Below are positions 15,822 through 23,998 of a DNA stretch of 64,000 bases, piece by piece. Position numbers and translations under genes: made by a program. Source of the stretch: Streptomyces sp. Alt3 (GTDB lineage Bacteria > Actinomycetota > Actinomycetes > Streptomycetales > Streptomycetaceae); NCBI RefSeq assembly GCF_030719215.1, contig NZ_CP120983.1, forward strand, positions 7,254,001 through 7,318,000, in the 5' to 3' direction. Numbering within the stretch: position 1 is the first letter of the stretch; the number at the start of each line of letters is the position of its first letter. Below the pieces are notes generated by a model. It worked only from the letters and a program-made list of their open reading frames with translations. It did not search any database and was not told the DNA's origin.

Positions 15822-17219
15822 TCAGGCTGCCACCGGGGCGATCCGCCCCACGCCGTCGGCAGCCTCCTCGTACACCCGCCCGACGCGGAGCACCGTCGCG
15901 TCCTGGAAGGGGCCTGCCATCAGCTGCATGCCGATGGGAAGCCCTGCGTGATCGTGCCCGACCGGCAGGGTGAGAGCCGGAACACCGGTGATGTCGGCCG
16001 GGGCGGAGAGGCGGACGTAGCTGTCGGAGACGGCTTCCACGGTCCCGTCGTCCCATTCGACCGTGTCCTGGCCGGACTTCGCGGCCGTCATCGGCACGGT
16101 CGGGGCGGCAAGGACGTCGATACCGCCGAACATGCGGGCCCAGTCGTCGCGCATCATGGTGCGGGCCCGCTGGGCACGGAGGTAGTCGCCGGCGGATGTG
16201 AGTGCGCCGGCCTCGAGCAGGATGCGTACGTCCGAGGTGTACAGCTCGGGGGCGGCCCGCAAGGACCGCTCGTGGTAGGCCGTGGCCTCCGGAACCATCA
16301 GCCCCCACTGGACGGCCTGGATGTAGCGCGCCATCGGGATCTCCACGTCGACGAGCTCCGCGCCGAGCTCCGCCAGCCGTCCGATCGCCCGGCGTACGGC
16401 CTCCTCCACTTCGGGCGAGACCCTGTCGAAGTAGTGATTGCGCGGAACGCCGATCCTGAGCCCCTTCAGATCACCGCTGCCGGTGAGGTCGGCCGGAGGG
16501 CCGGGCACACTCGCCGGGTCACGCGGGTCGTACCCGGCGGTCGCGGCCAGTACGAGAGCCGCGTCCTGTGCGCTGCGGGTGATGGGGCCCACATGGTCCA
16601 GGGACCAGGACAGCGGGGTCACACCGGAACGGGAGACGAGACCGTAGGTCGGCTTGAGACCCACCACGCCGTTGAGAGCGGCGGGGACCCTGATGGAACC
16701 TCCCGTGTCGGTTCCCATGGCGAACGTCGCCTCGCCCGCGGCGACAGCCACCGCCGAGCCGCCACTCGACCCTCCGGCGACCCGGTTCCGGTCCCATGCG
16801 TTGCTCGTCTGCGGGGTGGTCAGGCCGTAGGCGAATTCATGGGTGTGTGTCTTGCCCAGGAGAACGGCCCCGGCGTCCTTCAGGAGTGCGGCCACCTGGC
16901 TGTCGTGGTCCGCGACGTGCCCTGCCCGGACGTCCGAGCTCGCCGTGGTGGGCAGGCCCGCGGCGTCGATGAGGTCCTTGAGGCCCATGGGGATCCCGTG
17001 CAGCGGGCCGCGTGGTCCGGATCCGGAGATCTCCCGCTCGGCGCGAACCGCTGCGGCCAGAGCGGTCTCCGCCGCGACGGTGACGTAGGCGTTGAGCCCT
17101 CCGTCGACGGCGGCGATGCGGGCCAGCACGGACTCGGTGAGCTCGACCGGGGACAGTTCCCGTGCGTGCACCGCACGGGCCGCGTCGGTGAGGGACAGCT
17201 CAAAGGGTTGCATCGGCAT
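15822..17219 (-). CDS. Amidase-signature family hydrolase
   Basis: 465 residues. The Ser-cisSer-Lys triad can be placed: Lys81 in MGLKDLIDAAG, cis-Ser151 in AGGSSGGS, nucleophile Ser175 in DTGGSIR, with the usual 24-residue Ser-Ser spacing. The family hydrolyses amides, carbamates or ureido compounds, and includes GatA, AtzE and allophanate hydrolase. The first 20 bp overlap the end of a small AtzG-like gene, as in AtzE/AtzG two-subunit enzymes of 1-carboxybiuret hydrolysis, so a related heteromeric hydrolase is plausible. GatA is unlikely because gatB/gatC are absent. Control is probably through the palindromes at 17470-17535. Confidence 0.88.
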   Translation of the reverse strand: MPMQPFELSLTDAARAVHARELSPVELTESVLARIAAVDGGLNAYVTVAAETALAAAVRAEREISGSGPRGPLHGIPMGLKDLIDAAGLPTTASSDVRAGHVADHDSQVAALLKDAGAVLLGKTHTHEFAYGLTTPQTSNAWDRNRVAGGSSGGSAVAVAAGEATFAMGTDTGGSIRVPAALNGVVGLKPTYGLVSRSGVTPLSWSLDHVGPITRSAQDAALVLAATAGYDPRDPASVPGPPADLTGSGDLKGLRIGVPRNHYFDRVSPEVEEAVRRAIGRLAELGAELVDVEIPMARYIQAVQWGLMVPEATAYHERSLRAAPELYTSDVRILLEAGALTSAGDYLRAQRARTMMRDDWARMFGGIDVLAAPTVPMTAAKSGQDTVEWDDGTVEAVSDSYVRLSAPADITGVPALTLPVGHDHAGLPIGMQLMAGPFQDATVLRVGRVYEEAADGVGRIAPVAA

Positions 17220-17406
17220 GCTCCTGTCCGGCCCGGTACGAGCCTGCGGGAGGCGTGTCGGCGAAGTCGAGTTCGCGCAGTGTCGAGATGACGGAGTGGA
17301 TGTGGTTGGCGGCCGCAGCCACGCCTTCGTGCCGGTCGCCCCCGAGGGCGAGTCCCGCCCGCAGGGCGCCGTGAGCCGCCTGCTGGGGAGTGAGTTCGCT
17401 GGTCAT
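17200..17406 (-). CDS. AtzG-like small subunit (DUF4089 type)
   Basis: 68 residues from ATG 17406. The middle, GGDRHEGVAAAANHIHSVISTLRELDF, followed by PPAGSYRAG, fits the small helical AtzG/HpxX family that docks on amidase-signature enzymes much as GatC docks on GatA. Its stop lies 20 bp inside the amidase gene, so the two are translationally coupled and probably made in equal amounts. It lacks any catalytic motif; a structural or stabilising role is expected. Assignment rests on size, pattern and position. Confidence 0.65.
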   Translation of the reverse strand: MTSELTPQQAAHGALRAGLALGGDRHEGVAAAANHIHSVISTLRELDFADTPPAGSYRAGQEHADATL

Positions 17407-17469
17407 GAGTGCCTTTCCAGCTCGGTGCGGTACATCGGTCCCGGAACCGTCCGCGGCCCGAGACCAACT

Positions 17470-17535
17470 AAAGCGAATCATTTGCTTTACGGGACGGTAG
17501 CCCCCTACGGTCGCTTAAGGCAAACCAATAGCTTT
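17470..17535. promoter_or_regulatory. Two operator-like palindromes between divergent genes
   Basis: AAAGCGAATCATTTGCTTT (17470-17488) is a palindrome with 8 of 9 matching half-site bases. AAGGCAAACCAATAGCTTT (17517-17535) is the same motif in reverse orientation, 14 of 19 identical. They flank a 28-bp core between the leftward AtzG-amidase operon and the rightward metallo-beta-lactamase gene. A third copy precedes the TetR gene at 15725. Confidence 0.65.
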
Positions 17536-17558
17536 AAGTGATGCGAGGGAAGTCCGAC

Positions 17559-18566
17559 GTGCCCCAGACCCAGAAGCAGAAGCAGACCCAGACCCAGACC
17601 CAGAAGCAGACCCAGACCCGGATTCAGACCGAGCCTCGAACTCCGAGGCGCGATGCCCCCGCCTCGGTGCAGGCCCCCGCGTGGTCGGTGGGTCATCACA
17701 CAGTGCGGCGTATCGATGAGACAGCCCTCCCCGCCGCGACCGGCCCATGGCTGCTGCCCGGGGCGACCGCGGACGTCGTCGACCGGACCGCGTGGTTGCG
17801 TCCCGACTTCGCCGACGAAGAGGGTGTCCTGCGGCTGGCGAGCCACAGCTTCGCGGTCGAGGCGGACGGGCTGCGGGTGCTGGTCGACACCGGAATCGGA
17901 AACGGGAAGCAGCGCGCCAACCCTGCCTGGCACGACCTGGACAGCGACTACGAGGCGCGGCTGACGGCGGCGGGCTTCGCGCCGGAGGCCGTGGACCTCG
18001 TCATCCTGACCCACCTCCACACCGATCACGTGGGCTGGAATACGCGCTCGGCAGGTGGAAGTTGGGTTCCCACCTTCCCCAATGCGCGTTACGTCACGTC
18101 TCGGACCGAATGGAACTACTGGGCCGGTGTCGAGATGGATGAGGCACGGCGGCAGATGTTCCGGGACTCGGTGCACCCCGTCCGGGATGCGGGCCTCTTC
18201 GACCTCGTGGACGTCGCTGACGTGGGCGCGGACATCGCACCGGGCCTGCGCCTGCTGCCGGTCCCCGGCCACACTCCGGGCCAGGTGGCGGTGGAGCTGA
18301 GCAGCGAGGGGGAGACGGCGCTCATCACCGGCGACAGCATCCACCACCCGGTCCAGATGGGACATCCGGAACTCGGCAGCTGCGTGGACATCGCACCCGA
18401 ACTCGCCGCCAGGACCCGACACCGGATACTCGACTCGTTGGCCGGCACCTCGACCCTGCTGTTCGGAAGCCACTTCCCGCCGCCGACCGCCGGTCACGTG
18501 CGACACGAGGGCGGCGCGTACCGGCTGGCGCCGGCCGCGCCCGGGGGTGGTGTGGTCCGCGGCTGA
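17559..18566 (+). CDS. Metallo-beta-lactamase fold hydrolase with Gln/Thr repeat N-terminus
   Basis: 335 residues from GTG 17559, chosen because GAGGGAAG lies seven bases ahead; starts at 17538/17541 abut an operator and have no ribosome site. Residues 3-24 are a low-complexity run of QT/QK/RI dipeptides encoded by 6-bp repeats. The catalytic domain follows: HLHTDH at 152-157 (HxHxDH), then PGHTPGQ, ITGDSIHH and FGSHFP supplying the remaining metal ligands. It resembles the lactonase/glyoxalase-II-like branch. Divergent from, and probably co-regulated with, the amidase operon, so it may act on a related substrate. Confidence 0.82.
   Translation: MPQTQKQKQTQTQTQKQTQTRIQTEPRTPRRDAPASVQAPAWSVGHHTVRRIDETALPAATGPWLLPGATADVVDRTAWLRPDFADEEGVLRLASHSFAVEADGLRVLVDTGIGNGKQRANPAWHDLDSDYEARLTAAGFAPEAVDLVILTHLHTDHVGWNTRSAGGSWVPTFPNARYVTSRTEWNYWAGVEMDEARRQMFRDSVHPVRDAGLFDLVDVADVGADIAPGLRLLPVPGHTPGQVAVELSSEGETALITGDSIHHPVQMGHPELGSCVDIAPELAARTRHRILDSLAGTSTLLFGSHFPPPTAGHVRHEGGAYRLAPAAPGGGVVRG
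17565..17630 (+). repeat. Eleven-unit hexanucleotide repeat in a coding start
   Basis: Units of CAGACC or CAGAAG (one CGGATT) repeat eleven times without interruption, in frame, encoding Gln-Thr/Gln-Lys dipeptides at residues 3-24 of the metallo-beta-lactamase protein. Such arrays change length by slippage in multiples of two residues. Confidence 0.85.
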
Positions 18567-18758
18567 ACCGAGAACCGGCGCCGCGACAGGCCCCGACCGA
18601 AGTCGGCCGGCCCGCCCGCCCGCCCGCCTGGCAGGGCCCGCGGCAAGGGCGAACGGTGCTGGCGTCGGGTGCCTCGAAGTACAGTGCGTCGGTCGGGTGG
18701 GTGCACCACGCCGCAGTGCAGTATTCTCAACTATTTCATCCTGGATATTGGACTGAAT

Positions 18759-19343
18759 GTGACTGACCTCGACCAGCTCACCCAGTCGCTCGCGCGGAAT
18801 CTCAAGCGCTGGCGAGGTGAGCGCGGGTTCACCCTGGACGCTCTCGCGGCCCGAGCGGGGGTCAGCCGGGGCATGATCATCCAGATCGAGCAGGCGCGCA
18901 CGAACCCGAGTGTCGGCACCACCGTCAAGCTCGCGGACGCGCTGGGTGTCAGCATCACGACACTGCTCGACTACGAACAGGGGTCCCAGGTCCGGCTCGT
19001 GCCCGCGAGCCAGGCGGTGCGCCTGTGGTCCACGGAGGCCGGCAGTTCGAACACGCTGCTGGTCGGCACCGAGGCCCGCGGCCCCATCGAGCTCTGGTCC
19101 TGGCACCTGATGCCCGGCGACAGCAGCGCCTCCGACCCGCACCCCGAGGGAACGGTGGAACTCCTGCACGTCACCTCGGGTGAGCTGACGCTGGTCGTCG
19201 ACGGTGAGGCCCACGTGGTGCCCGCCGGTACCTCCGCGACGTTCGAGGCCCATGTGCCGCACATCTACCGGAACGACGGCTCCGAGCCCGCCGACCTGAC
19301 GATGGCCGTGTCGATCCCGCCGGTCCGTGGGGAGGGCAGGTGA
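18759..19343 (+). CDS. XRE-family regulator with C-terminal cupin
   Basis: 194 residues from a GTG. An XRE helix-turn-helix occupies ~10-63 (LARNLKRWRGERGFTLDALAARAGVSRGMIIQIEQ), and a cupin sensor domain ~110-185 contains the small beta-barrel pattern HPEGTVELLHVTSGELTLVVDGE then VPAGTSATFEAHVPHIYRN. Proteins of this form control amino-acid, polyamine or detoxification genes. It lies downstream of the metallo-beta-lactamase gene in the same direction behind its own AT-rich promoter region (around 18718-18750). It could regulate the adjacent YbaK-type gene or itself. Confidence 0.85.
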   Translation: MTDLDQLTQSLARNLKRWRGERGFTLDALAARAGVSRGMIIQIEQARTNPSVGTTVKLADALGVSITTLLDYEQGSQVRLVPASQAVRLWSTEAGSSNTLLVGTEARGPIELWSWHLMPGDSSASDPHPEGTVELLHVTSGELTLVVDGEAHVVPAGTSATFEAHVPHIYRNDGSEPADLTMAVSIPPVRGEGR

Positions 19344-19374
19344 ACGGTTCGCGGGCGGCTGTAGCGTGAGCGGC

Positions 19375-19929
19375 ATGCGCGCACCTCTGGGCGACTTCAG
19401 TGACGCCTCTCCCGCAGCCGACCGGCTGGACCTGCTCACTCCGCCCGTGGCCGAGGCCGTCGCGGCCGGCTGGGGCGGTACTCCCGCCGAGTCCGTCGTC
19501 TTCGTCGACACCGACCCCGCGATCGCCGACACGGCCGCCTTCGTCGAGCACCACGGCCCCGCACTGCTCGACGCGTCCGCCAACTGCGTGGTGGTGGTGG
19601 GCAAGCGGGGCGCCGACACCACGCTGGCCGCGTGTGTGGTGCTCTCCCGCACCCGCGTCGACGTGAACGGGGTCGTGCGCAAGCACCTCGGGACCCGTAA
19701 GGCGTCCTTCGCCCCGATTGACGTGGCGGTCGGTGAGACCGGCATGGAGTACGGCGGCATCACGCCCATCGGCCTGCCTGCGGCCTGGCCGCTCCTCGTC
19801 GACCCGGCGGTGGCGGACACGGAGTGGGTCCTGATCGGCAGCGGCCGCCGCCGCGGCAAGCTCATCGTCCCCGGCAAGGCGCTGGCGGCACTGCCGGGAG
19901 CGGTTCTGCTCGACGGCCTCGGGGTCTGA
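19375..19929 (+). CDS. YbaK/prolyl-tRNA deacylase-like protein
   Basis: 184 residues. The YbaK/EbsC fold is recognised by CVVVVGKRGADTTLAACVVLSRTRVDVNG, RKHLGTRKASFAP and MEYGGITPIGLP, which hold the conserved Lys and Gly residues of the aminoacyl-tRNA editing pocket. Members hydrolyse mischarged Ala- or Cys-tRNA(Pro). The N-terminus is ~35 residues longer than the E. coli protein, as is usual in actinomycetes. It lies 31 bp after the XRE-cupin gene and may be co-transcribed with it. Confidence 0.82.
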   Translation: MRAPLGDFSDASPAADRLDLLTPPVAEAVAAGWGGTPAESVVFVDTDPAIADTAAFVEHHGPALLDASANCVVVVGKRGADTTLAACVVLSRTRVDVNGVVRKHLGTRKASFAPIDVAVGETGMEYGGITPIGLPAAWPLLVDPAVADTEWVLIGSGRRRGKLIVPGKALAALPGAVLLDGLGV

Positions 19930-19938
19930 GAAGCACTG

Positions 19939-20625
19939 TCAGGTCAGGGGAGGGCCGGGGCGCAGGGGAGCACGGACAGCTCCTTTGAGCATGCTGATCG
20001 TGCGTTCGTGCACGTCGCCCACGCGGTCCGTCACCCGTACTCTGACGAGAACCGTGTCGATCTCTCCCATCGCGGCCTCCGTCAGCCAGCCGATGAGCAG
20101 ATTCTGGGTGGGGATGGGCAGACCCGCGCCCATATGTATGAGATCGAAATCGGTGTCGGCCACGAGGCCCCGCGCGGCGACGAGCCGCATCGCCTCCTCA
20201 CGGTTCGACCACCGCAGGGTGCCTGCCGGACGGCCTCCGGCGTCCGGGGAGTGGCGCGCGACGTGATAGTCGACGCGATCCATGACAGCGACGTCCTGCG
20301 CCGCGTTGATGAGGTAGCAGGCCCAGGTGAGGCGTCCGTCGGGGGCCAGTCCCGCGACCACCCGCCCGTGGTAGCCGAGTGCGGGTCTGACCGCTCTGGC
20401 GTACTGTCCCCGGGCGAGTGCCGCGCCGAGGCTGCCGACAGCCGCGGTGGTGGCACTCTGCAGGTCAAGCAGGCGTAACTTCCAGGGCCAGGCCCTGGTC
20501 AGGTGAGCCGGAGCGTTCTCGCGCCACACGCTGTAACAGAGCAAGGCCATGGAGACGAAGACGAGCGTCGTCACCAGCCTTGAGAACAGTCTGTTCTTCC
20601 CCACCACGCGCTGTGCGGATTCCAT
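19939..20625 (-). CDS. Membrane-anchored protein of unknown function with a TTA codon
   Basis: 228 residues. One N-terminal membrane segment (~15-34, RLVTTLVFVSMALLCYSVW) then a soluble domain with LGYHGRVVAGLAPDGRLTW and a C-terminal part rich in basic and beta-forming residues. I do not recognise the family. Codon 50 (plus-strand TAA at 20476-20478) is TTA, the rare leucine codon decoded by the bldA tRNA in Streptomyces, so full translation should be tied to development. It converges on the YbaK-type gene with only 9 bp between them. Confidence 0.6.
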   Translation of the reverse strand: MESAQRVVGKNRLFSRLVTTLVFVSMALLCYSVWRENAPAHLTRAWPWKLRLLDLQSATTAAVGSLGAALARGQYARAVRPALGYHGRVVAGLAPDGRLTWACYLINAAQDVAVMDRVDYHVARHSPDAGGRPAGTLRWSNREEAMRLVAARGLVADTDFDLIHMGAGLPIPTQNLLIGWLTEAAMGEIDTVLVRVRVTDRVGDVHERTISMLKGAVRAPLRPGPPLT

Positions 20626-20716
20626 AGTTCGCAGCCCCCCACTGTTCACTCTGTTCGCGGGCGCCACTGTAGGGACTGGCCGCCGAGAGCGACAGGGCGC
20701 GTCACGGCCCGAACGT

Positions 20717-21526
20717 TCAGCTGCTACCGGCCCGGTGCTCCGTGATCCAGCCCACGGCGAAGTCCACGGCCGCGCGAAGAGGGAACAACCGACTGGGCGC
20801 CGCCCCCACCCGGCCGGTGCTGACCGCTTCGGGCCGGGCGCGGGCGAAGTCCTCGCCGAGGCGGGCGAAGTCGCTGTCGTCCAGAGCGATGTCCTCGTAC
20901 TCCCACCAGTGGCGTCGCCCCTCCGACGCCACCACACAGCGGTAGAGGCGGCGGGGCGGGGCCGGGCGGCGGTACTCCGCGAGGTGGAAGGCGGTGCAGC
21001 GGCCGAAGCCCGTGCCCAGGAGCAGGACCTGTGCGTCGGCCTCGTACAGCCGGGCGAGGGGGGAGTCCTCGCCCAGGTGGCAGTCCGGGCGGTGGCCTGC
21101 GAGCAGCCGCGCCGCCGCCGGGCCGAGCCCGGCGAACGAGGTCTGCGGGTGGCCGCTGCGCCGCGCATCCGGCGCCTGGCGCACCAGCTCGGCGAGAGCG
21201 CCCATGGTGGGGGCGGGAGACACATCCGGATCGAACGCGGGCATCGCCGCACGCACGGCCGCCCCGGCTTCCTCGCTCAGGCCGCGGACAATGTCCAGGT
21301 AGGCGCGGGAGGTGTCGGAATTCTCCGGGGTGAAGGAGGGGACGACCACTGTCCCCGTCGGCCCCAGAGTCCGGTGCAACGCGTGCACCACGTCCCCGGC
21401 ACAACCGCCCGCGGCACGCATCGAGGCGTGTACCAGCAGGACACCACCCCGTCGCACGCCGAGCTCGTGCAGCTGGGTGGCGGCACGTTCGCCGCCGAGC
21501 AGGAGATGCTGTGTCACGGCGGACAT
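20717..21526 (-). CDS. AAC(3)-family N-acetyltransferase
   Basis: 269 residues with the antibiotic_NAT fold: GVLLVHASMRAAG near the start, VVVPSFTPENSD, the FDPDVSPAPTMGALAELVRQAPDARRSGHPQTSFAGLGP block that is nearly diagnostic, and LLLGTGFGRCTAFHLAEYR. True members acetylate the 3-amino group of aminoglycosides with acetyl-CoA; chromosomal copies in antibiotic-producing genera often act on other amines. There is no resistance cluster or mobile element nearby, so it looks like a resident gene. It ends 91 bp from the membrane-protein gene in the same direction. Confidence 0.85.
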   Translation of the reverse strand: MSAVTQHLLLGGERAATQLHELGVRRGGVLLVHASMRAAGGCAGDVVHALHRTLGPTGTVVVPSFTPENSDTSRAYLDIVRGLSEEAGAAVRAAMPAFDPDVSPAPTMGALAELVRQAPDARRSGHPQTSFAGLGPAAARLLAGHRPDCHLGEDSPLARLYEADAQVLLLGTGFGRCTAFHLAEYRRPAPPRRLYRCVVASEGRRHWWEYEDIALDDSDFARLGEDFARARPEAVSTGRVGAAPSRLFPLRAAVDFAVGWITEHRAGSS

Positions 21527-21574
21527 TCTCCCCGCCCGGGGTCTACCGCGACACCACGCCTCCAGCGGCAGAAC

Positions 21575-21991
21575 TCAGCGGAGGGGGCTCAGGCGGGGTA
21601 TCTCGATCGCCGGGCAGCGGTCCATGACCATGGCCAGGCCTGCCGCACGGGTGCGCTCGTACGCCTGCTCGTCGATCACGCCGAGCTGGAACCAGACGGC
21701 CTTCGCCCCGGCCGCCACCGCCTCGTCGGCGACAGCGCCCGCCAGCTCGCTGTTGACGAAGACGTCCACCACGTCGACGGGGAAGGGTATGTCCGCCAAC
21801 GAGGCGTATCCCTGTTCGCCGTGGACCGGCTCCGCCTTGGGGTGGACGGGCACCACGCGTTTACCGAAGCGCCTGAGGACCTCCGCCACCCCGTACGCGG
21901 CGCGTGACCTGTTGGTGGACAGGCCGACCACCGCCCAGGTGTCGCCCGTGTCCTGGAGGATCCTGCGAACCGTGTCGTCGTCTGCGTACAT
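21575..21991 (-). CDS. CoA-binding (YccU-type) protein
   Basis: 138 residues forming a single Rossmann CoA_binding domain: WAVVGLSTNRSRAAYGVAEVLRRFG, then VVPVHPKAE, VDVVDVFVNSELAG and AVWFQLGVIDEQAYERTRAAG with MDRCPAIE at the end. Stand-alone proteins of this kind resemble the N-terminal part of succinyl-CoA synthetase alpha and bind CoA; their reaction is not established. Leftward and 48 bp upstream of the AAC(3)-type gene, itself a CoA-dependent enzyme, so the two may share a transcript. Confidence 0.82.
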   Translation of the reverse strand: MYADDDTVRRILQDTGDTWAVVGLSTNRSRAAYGVAEVLRRFGKRVVPVHPKAEPVHGEQGYASLADIPFPVDVVDVFVNSELAGAVADEAVAAGAKAVWFQLGVIDEQAYERTRAAGLAMVMDRCPAIEIPRLSPLR

Positions 21992-22073
21992 GCCCGGACA
22001 ACGGACGGTCCCGCCCGGTCATTCCCCACGGGAGGGTGAAAGTGCGGGACGGAGCGGCGCATAGGGTGGACGG

Positions 22074-22700
22074 ATGCAGGAGGAGTACCGGACAGTCGCC
22101 GGCGAGGGTGTGCACGAGACCGAGGTCAGCCGGTCGCGTTTCCTCTGCGCGCTCGCCCCCGCCGCCACCGAGCAGGAGGCGCAGGAGTTCGTCGCGCGCG
22201 TCCGCAAGGAGCACCCCACCGCCAACCACAACTGCTTCGCCTATGTCATCGGCGCCGACGCCTCGGTGCAGAAGGCCGGCGACGACGGGGAGCCCGGCGG
22301 GACGGCCGGCGTCCCCATGCTGCAGATGCTGATGCGCCGGGAGGTGCGTTACGCCGTCGCCGTCGTCACCCGTTACTTCGGCGGCGTGAAACTCGGAGCG
22401 GGCGGACTGATCCGGGCGTACGGAGGGGCGGTCGGTCAGGCGCTCGACTCGCTGGGCACGACCACCCGCCGCCGCTTCCGCCTCGCCGCCGTCACGGTGG
22501 ACCACCAGCGCGCAGGCAAGCTGGAGAACGATCTGCGCGCCACCGGTGTGGCTGTCCGCGGCGTGACCTACGCGGAGGCGGTGACCATCGAGATCGGACT
22601 GCCGGACGCCGGCGTCGAGGGCTTCAGGGCCTGGCTCGCGGACGCCACCGCGGGCTCCGCGACGCTCGAACTGGGCGGCGAGGCGTACGGGGATGTCTGA
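22074..22700 (+). CDS. YigZ/IMPACT family protein
   Basis: 208 residues. The UPF0029 domain is clear: ANHNCFAYVIG, DDGEPGGTAGVPMLQMLMRREVRYAVAVVTRYFGGVKLGAGGLIRAYGGAV, followed by the C-terminal DUF1949 ferredoxin-like domain. The family is widespread; eukaryotic IMPACT controls the GCN2 kinase, while the bacterial role is unsettled. Soluble. It is divergent from the CoA-binding protein gene. Confidence 0.85.
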   Translation: MQEEYRTVAGEGVHETEVSRSRFLCALAPAATEQEAQEFVARVRKEHPTANHNCFAYVIGADASVQKAGDDGEPGGTAGVPMLQMLMRREVRYAVAVVTRYFGGVKLGAGGLIRAYGGAVGQALDSLGTTTRRRFRLAAVTVDHQRAGKLENDLRATGVAVRGVTYAEAVTIEIGLPDAGVEGFRAWLADATAGSATLELGGEAYGDV

Positions 22701-22716
22701 ATCGGACGGGCCGTGC

Positions 22717-22732
22717 GGGGACTCAAGTCCCC
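22717..22732 (+). terminator. Small terminator-like hairpin after yigZ
   Basis: GGGGACT (22717-22723) pairs with AGTCCCC (22726-22732) across a 2-nt loop, 16 bp after the yigZ-type stop and ahead of the sbcD promoter region. Confidence 0.45.
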
Positions 22733-22831
22733 GGTCGGCCGTGCGGATCCGCGGCGGAGGGGATGCCGGTCCCGGCGGGGCCGGCGGCAGAGGGCAGGGA
22801 ACGTGCGGGTCGAATCAGTAGGAGTGGCGTC

Positions 22832-23998
22832 GTGAGGATTCTGCACACCTCGGACTGGCACCTGGGGAGGTCGTTCCACCGTGTACCGATGCTCGACGCC
22901 CAGGCCGCCTATCTCGACCACCTCGTCGAGACGGTGCGCGAGCACTCCGTCGACGTGGTCGTGGTGGCGGGCGACGTCTACGACAGGGCTGTTCCGCCCC
23001 TGTCGGCCGTCCAGCTGTTCGACGACGCACTGCACCGGCTCGCCGCCGCCGGGGTGCCGACCGTCATGATCTCCGGCAACCACGACTCGGCCCGCAGGCT
23101 CGGTGTCGGTGCCGGGCTGATGGCACGGGCCCGGATCCATCTGCGTACGGATCCCGACGACTGCGCGACGCCGGTCGTGCTCCACGACGCGCACGGTGAG
23201 GTGGCGTTCTACGGACTGCCCTATCTGGAGCCCGCGCTCGTCAAGGACGCGCTCGGTGCCACCAAGGCGGGGCACGAGGCGGTCCTCACGGCGGCGATGG
23301 CCCGCGTACGGGCCGACCTCTCGCTCCGGCCCGAGGGCACCCGGTCGGTGGTCCTGGCTCACGCGTTCGTGGCGGGCGGTGCACCCAGCGACAGCGAACG
23401 CGACATCACGGTCGGAGGTGTCGCAGCCGTCCCGGCGGGAGTCTTCGACGGCGTCGACTACGTGGCGCTCGGCCACCTGCACGGCTGCCAGAGGGTCACG
23501 GACCGCGTCCGGTACTCCGGATCGCCGCTGGCGTACTCCTTCTCCGAGCACGCGCACCGCAAGACGATGTGGCTCATCGATCTCGCCCCCGGCGGGGAGG
23601 TCGCCGCCGAACGCCTCGACTGCCCCGTACCGCGCCCGCTCGCGCGGCTCCGCGGCCGCCTGGACACACTGCTGGAGGACCCGGCCCTCGAAGGACACCG
23701 GGAATCCTGGGTGGAGGCCACCCTGACCGACACCGCGCGGCCGGACGAGCCCATGGCCCGCCTCCTGGAACGCTTCCCGCACACGCTCAGCCTGGTGTTC
23801 GACCCCGAACGTGCCCCGCAGGACCCCCTCGCCTCCTACGCGCAGCGACTCGCGGGACGTGACGACCAGCAGGTGGCGGAGGATTTCGTGGCCCATGTAC
23901 GCGGTGGCAGCGGACCCAGCGACGAGGAGCGCAGGGTGCTGCGCGCCGTGCTCGACGAGGTACGGGTCGACGACGTGCTCGGCGAGGTGTCCCGTTGA
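22832..23998 (+). CDS. sbcD: Exonuclease SbcCD subunit D (Mre11-type)
   Basis: 388 residues from a GTG with GGAG eight bases ahead. All metallophosphoesterase motifs are present in order: TSDWHLGRSFH, GDVYDRAVPP, SGNHDSARRL, VLAHAFV and GHLHGCQ. The subunit is the Mn-dependent nuclease of the Mre11-Rad50-like SbcCD complex that opens hairpins and trims double-strand break ends. Its stop overlaps the TTG start of sbcC (TTGA), so the subunits are coupled. Length is normal. Confidence 0.95.
   Translation: MRILHTSDWHLGRSFHRVPMLDAQAAYLDHLVETVREHSVDVVVVAGDVYDRAVPPLSAVQLFDDALHRLAAAGVPTVMISGNHDSARRLGVGAGLMARARIHLRTDPDDCATPVVLHDAHGEVAFYGLPYLEPALVKDALGATKAGHEAVLTAAMARVRADLSLRPEGTRSVVLAHAFVAGGAPSDSERDITVGGVAAVPAGVFDGVDYVALGHLHGCQRVTDRVRYSGSPLAYSFSEHAHRKTMWLIDLAPGGEVAAERLDCPVPRPLARLRGRLDTLLEDPALEGHRESWVEATLTDTARPDEPMARLLERFPHTLSLVFDPERAPQDPLASYAQRLAGRDDQQVAEDFVAHVRGGSGPSDEERRVLRAVLDEVRVDDVLGEVSR

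Noticed and set aside
17559..17630. CAGACC/CAGAAG array as a CRISPR-like repeat
   Set aside because: Units are contiguous hexamers without spacers and lie in frame inside a gene.
20717..21526. AAC(3)-type gene as part of an acquired resistance island
   Set aside because: Base composition matches the neighbours and there is no integron, transposase or cluster; it looks resident.
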